6,620 bases of DNA from Pseudomonadota bacterium. GTDB lineage: Bacteria > Pseudomonadota > Gammaproteobacteria > Burkholderiales > SCOH01. Positions 5,501 through 6,620 of the stretch are shown here, in pieces (position 1 is the first letter of the stretch; every line of letters starts with the position of its first letter). The position numbers and the translations under genes were made by a program. The stretch lies in assembly GCA_030917985.1 (NCBI GenBank), contig JAUPTR010000344.1:1-6620 (forward strand), read 5' to 3'. The notes under the pieces were generated by a model that saw only the letters and a program-made list of their open reading frames with translations, was not told the origin of the DNA and did no database searches.

Positions 5501-6620
5501 ATGCCAAATCAGAATAAATCGGTACGGGGCGAATTCGCCTATGCCAAATCCGCGCTGGCCGAACTGGCCCAGCGTGCGCTTTCTCACGCCCAGACACTGG
5601 GTGCCAGCGCCTGCGACGTAGAAGTCACCGAAGGCTTCGGCCAGAGTGTCACGGTACGTCTGGGCGAGGTCGAAACTATCGAATACAACCGCGACAAGGG
5701 TGTCGGCGTCACCGTATACGTTGGCCAGCAAAAGGGCCATGCCAGCACTTCCGATTTCTCGGCTAAAGCGATTGAAGATGCCGTGCGCGCCGCGTTTTCG
5801 ATTGCACGCTATACCGCTGCCGACGATTGTGCCGGCCTGGCTGATCCGGCACGCCTGGCGCACAACGCGCCGGATCTGGACTTGTGCCATCCCTGGGCGT
5901 TGACGGTGGAAGAGGCGATTGCCCAGGCGCAGCAGTGCGAAGACGCTGCGCGTGCCGTGGACGTGCGTATCAGCAATTCGGAAGGTGCCACTGTTGGCAC
6001 TCAGTGTTCGCATTTCATCTATGCCAACAGCAACGGCTTTTGTGATGGTTATGCCACCTCGCGTCACAGCATCAGCTGTTCGGTGATTGCCGAATCGGCC
6101 AGCGGCATGCAGCGCGACTATTGGTACAGCGTAGCGCGCCGTGCGCAGGACATGCAGGGTGCGCTGGATGTCGGCCGTATTGCCGGCGAGCGTACCGTGC
6201 GTCGTCTCGATGCGCGCAAAGTAGCAACCTGCCAGGTACCGGTATTGTTCGAGGCCTCACTGGCATCCGGCCTGATCGGCCATTTTGTTGGCGCCATCAG
6301 TGGCAGCAGCCTGTATCGCAAATCCTCCTTCCTGCTGGATAGCCTGGGCACGCAGGTGTTCTCGCCGATCGTGCAGCTCAGCGAGCGGCCGCATTTGCCG
6401 CTGGGCCTGGCCAGCTCGGCATTTGATGCCGAAGGCGTGGTGACGGTTGACCGCGAGCTGGTGAGTAACGGCGTGGTGAATGGGTACATTCTCGGCAGTT
6501 ATTCGGCGCGCAAGCTGGGTATGCAGTCCACGGGCAACGCCGGTGGCACCCATAACCTGCTGCTCTACAGAACTGTAGAAAACTTCCATCAGCTTTTGAA
6601 AAAAATGGGCACCTGTCTGC
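5501..6620 (+). CDS. pmbA: Metalloprotease subunit PmbA/TldE (C-terminus outside the window)
   Basis: The frame opens at ATG 5501 and runs past the right edge, giving 373 of about 450 residues. Family landmarks in order are GEVETIEYNRDKGVGVTVY (55-73), AFSIARYTAADDCAGLAD (98-115), APDLDLCHPW (123-132), YANSNGF (174-180), SRHSISCSVIAE (187-198), the GHFVGAISGSSLYRKSSFLLDSLG block (260-283), GLASSAFDAEGV (302-313), and YSARKLGMQSTGNAGG (334-349). PmbA/TldE pairs with TldD, which carries the catalytic zinc site, to degrade or trim small peptides; in E. coli the pair matures microcin B17 and acts on CcdA. The missing C-terminal quarter cannot be judged. The ribosome site is weak (GGAAAA directly before the ATG). 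A CATAAT at 5467-5472 may be its -10. The gene is divergent from darP with a 175-base gap. Confidence 0.95.
   Translation, partial: MPNQNKSVRGEFAYAKSALAELAQRALSHAQTLGASACDVEVTEGFGQSVTVRLGEVETIEYNRDKGVGVTVYVGQQKGHASTSDFSAKAIEDAVRAAFSIARYTAADDCAGLADPARLAHNAPDLDLCHPWALTVEEAIAQAQQCEDAARAVDVRISNSEGATVGTQCSHFIYANSNGFCDGYATSRHSISCSVIAESASGMQRDYWYSVARRAQDMQGALDVGRIAGERTVRRLDARKVATCQVPVLFEASLASGLIGHFVGAISGSSLYRKSSFLLDSLGTQVFSPIVQLSERPHLPLGLASSAFDAEGVVTVDRELVSNGVVNGYILGSYSARKLGMQSTGNAGGTHNLLLYRTVENFHQLLKKMGTCL

Noticed and set aside
5501..5550. 10-base direct repeat ATGCCAAATC at 5501 and 5541
   Set aside because: The two copies are out of frame with each other, lie at the start of pmbA, and have no further copies; chance similarity is the simplest explanation.
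5387..6067. 226-codon minus-strand open frame
   Set aside because: It is antisense to pmbA, whose frame matches a known family along its whole length. The antisense translation has no recognisable motif.

Overview
This window looks like ordinary chromosome of a Gram-negative proteobacterium with moderately high GC content. The DarP, MogA and PmbA proteins resemble their E. coli counterparts closely. The darP-mogA pair divergent from pmbA, together with the base composition, suggests a betaproteobacterium, possibly of the Neisseriales. That placement is inference. No tRNA, rRNA, insertion sequence, CRISPR array or phage gene was seen.

Left part (1-2121): the first 258 codons of an outer-membrane lipoprotein resembling COG3014 run leftward off the window edge from a TTG start. 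A 455-base gap holding several short inverted repeats separates it from a divergent LysR-type regulator (1231-2121).

Middle part (2122-4178): a NarL/FixJ-type response regulator on the minus strand (2309-2911) converges on the LysR gene and has no histidine kinase beside it. The likely terminator for its transcript lies about 140 bases past its stop. Divergent from it is an exported alpha/beta hydrolase (3180-4151) with Asp where a Ser nucleophile would be expected. A perfect 15-bp hairpin with T runs on both strands ends both this gene and the convergent mogA.

Right part (4191-6620): darP (50S subunit maturation) and mogA (molybdenum cofactor synthesis) form a minus-strand pair overlapping by 8 bases. 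Divergent from them, pmbA (tldE, a subunit of the TldD/TldE protease) runs off the right edge. yjgA/darP and pmbA are also divergent neighbours in E. coli, so this block is conserved housekeeping context.

The genes do not form one pathway. I see no clear new multi-gene system. The best leads are the Asp-type nucleophile elbow in the exported hydrolase, an extended -10 promoter pointing antisense into the response regulator, and the orphan state of that regulator.
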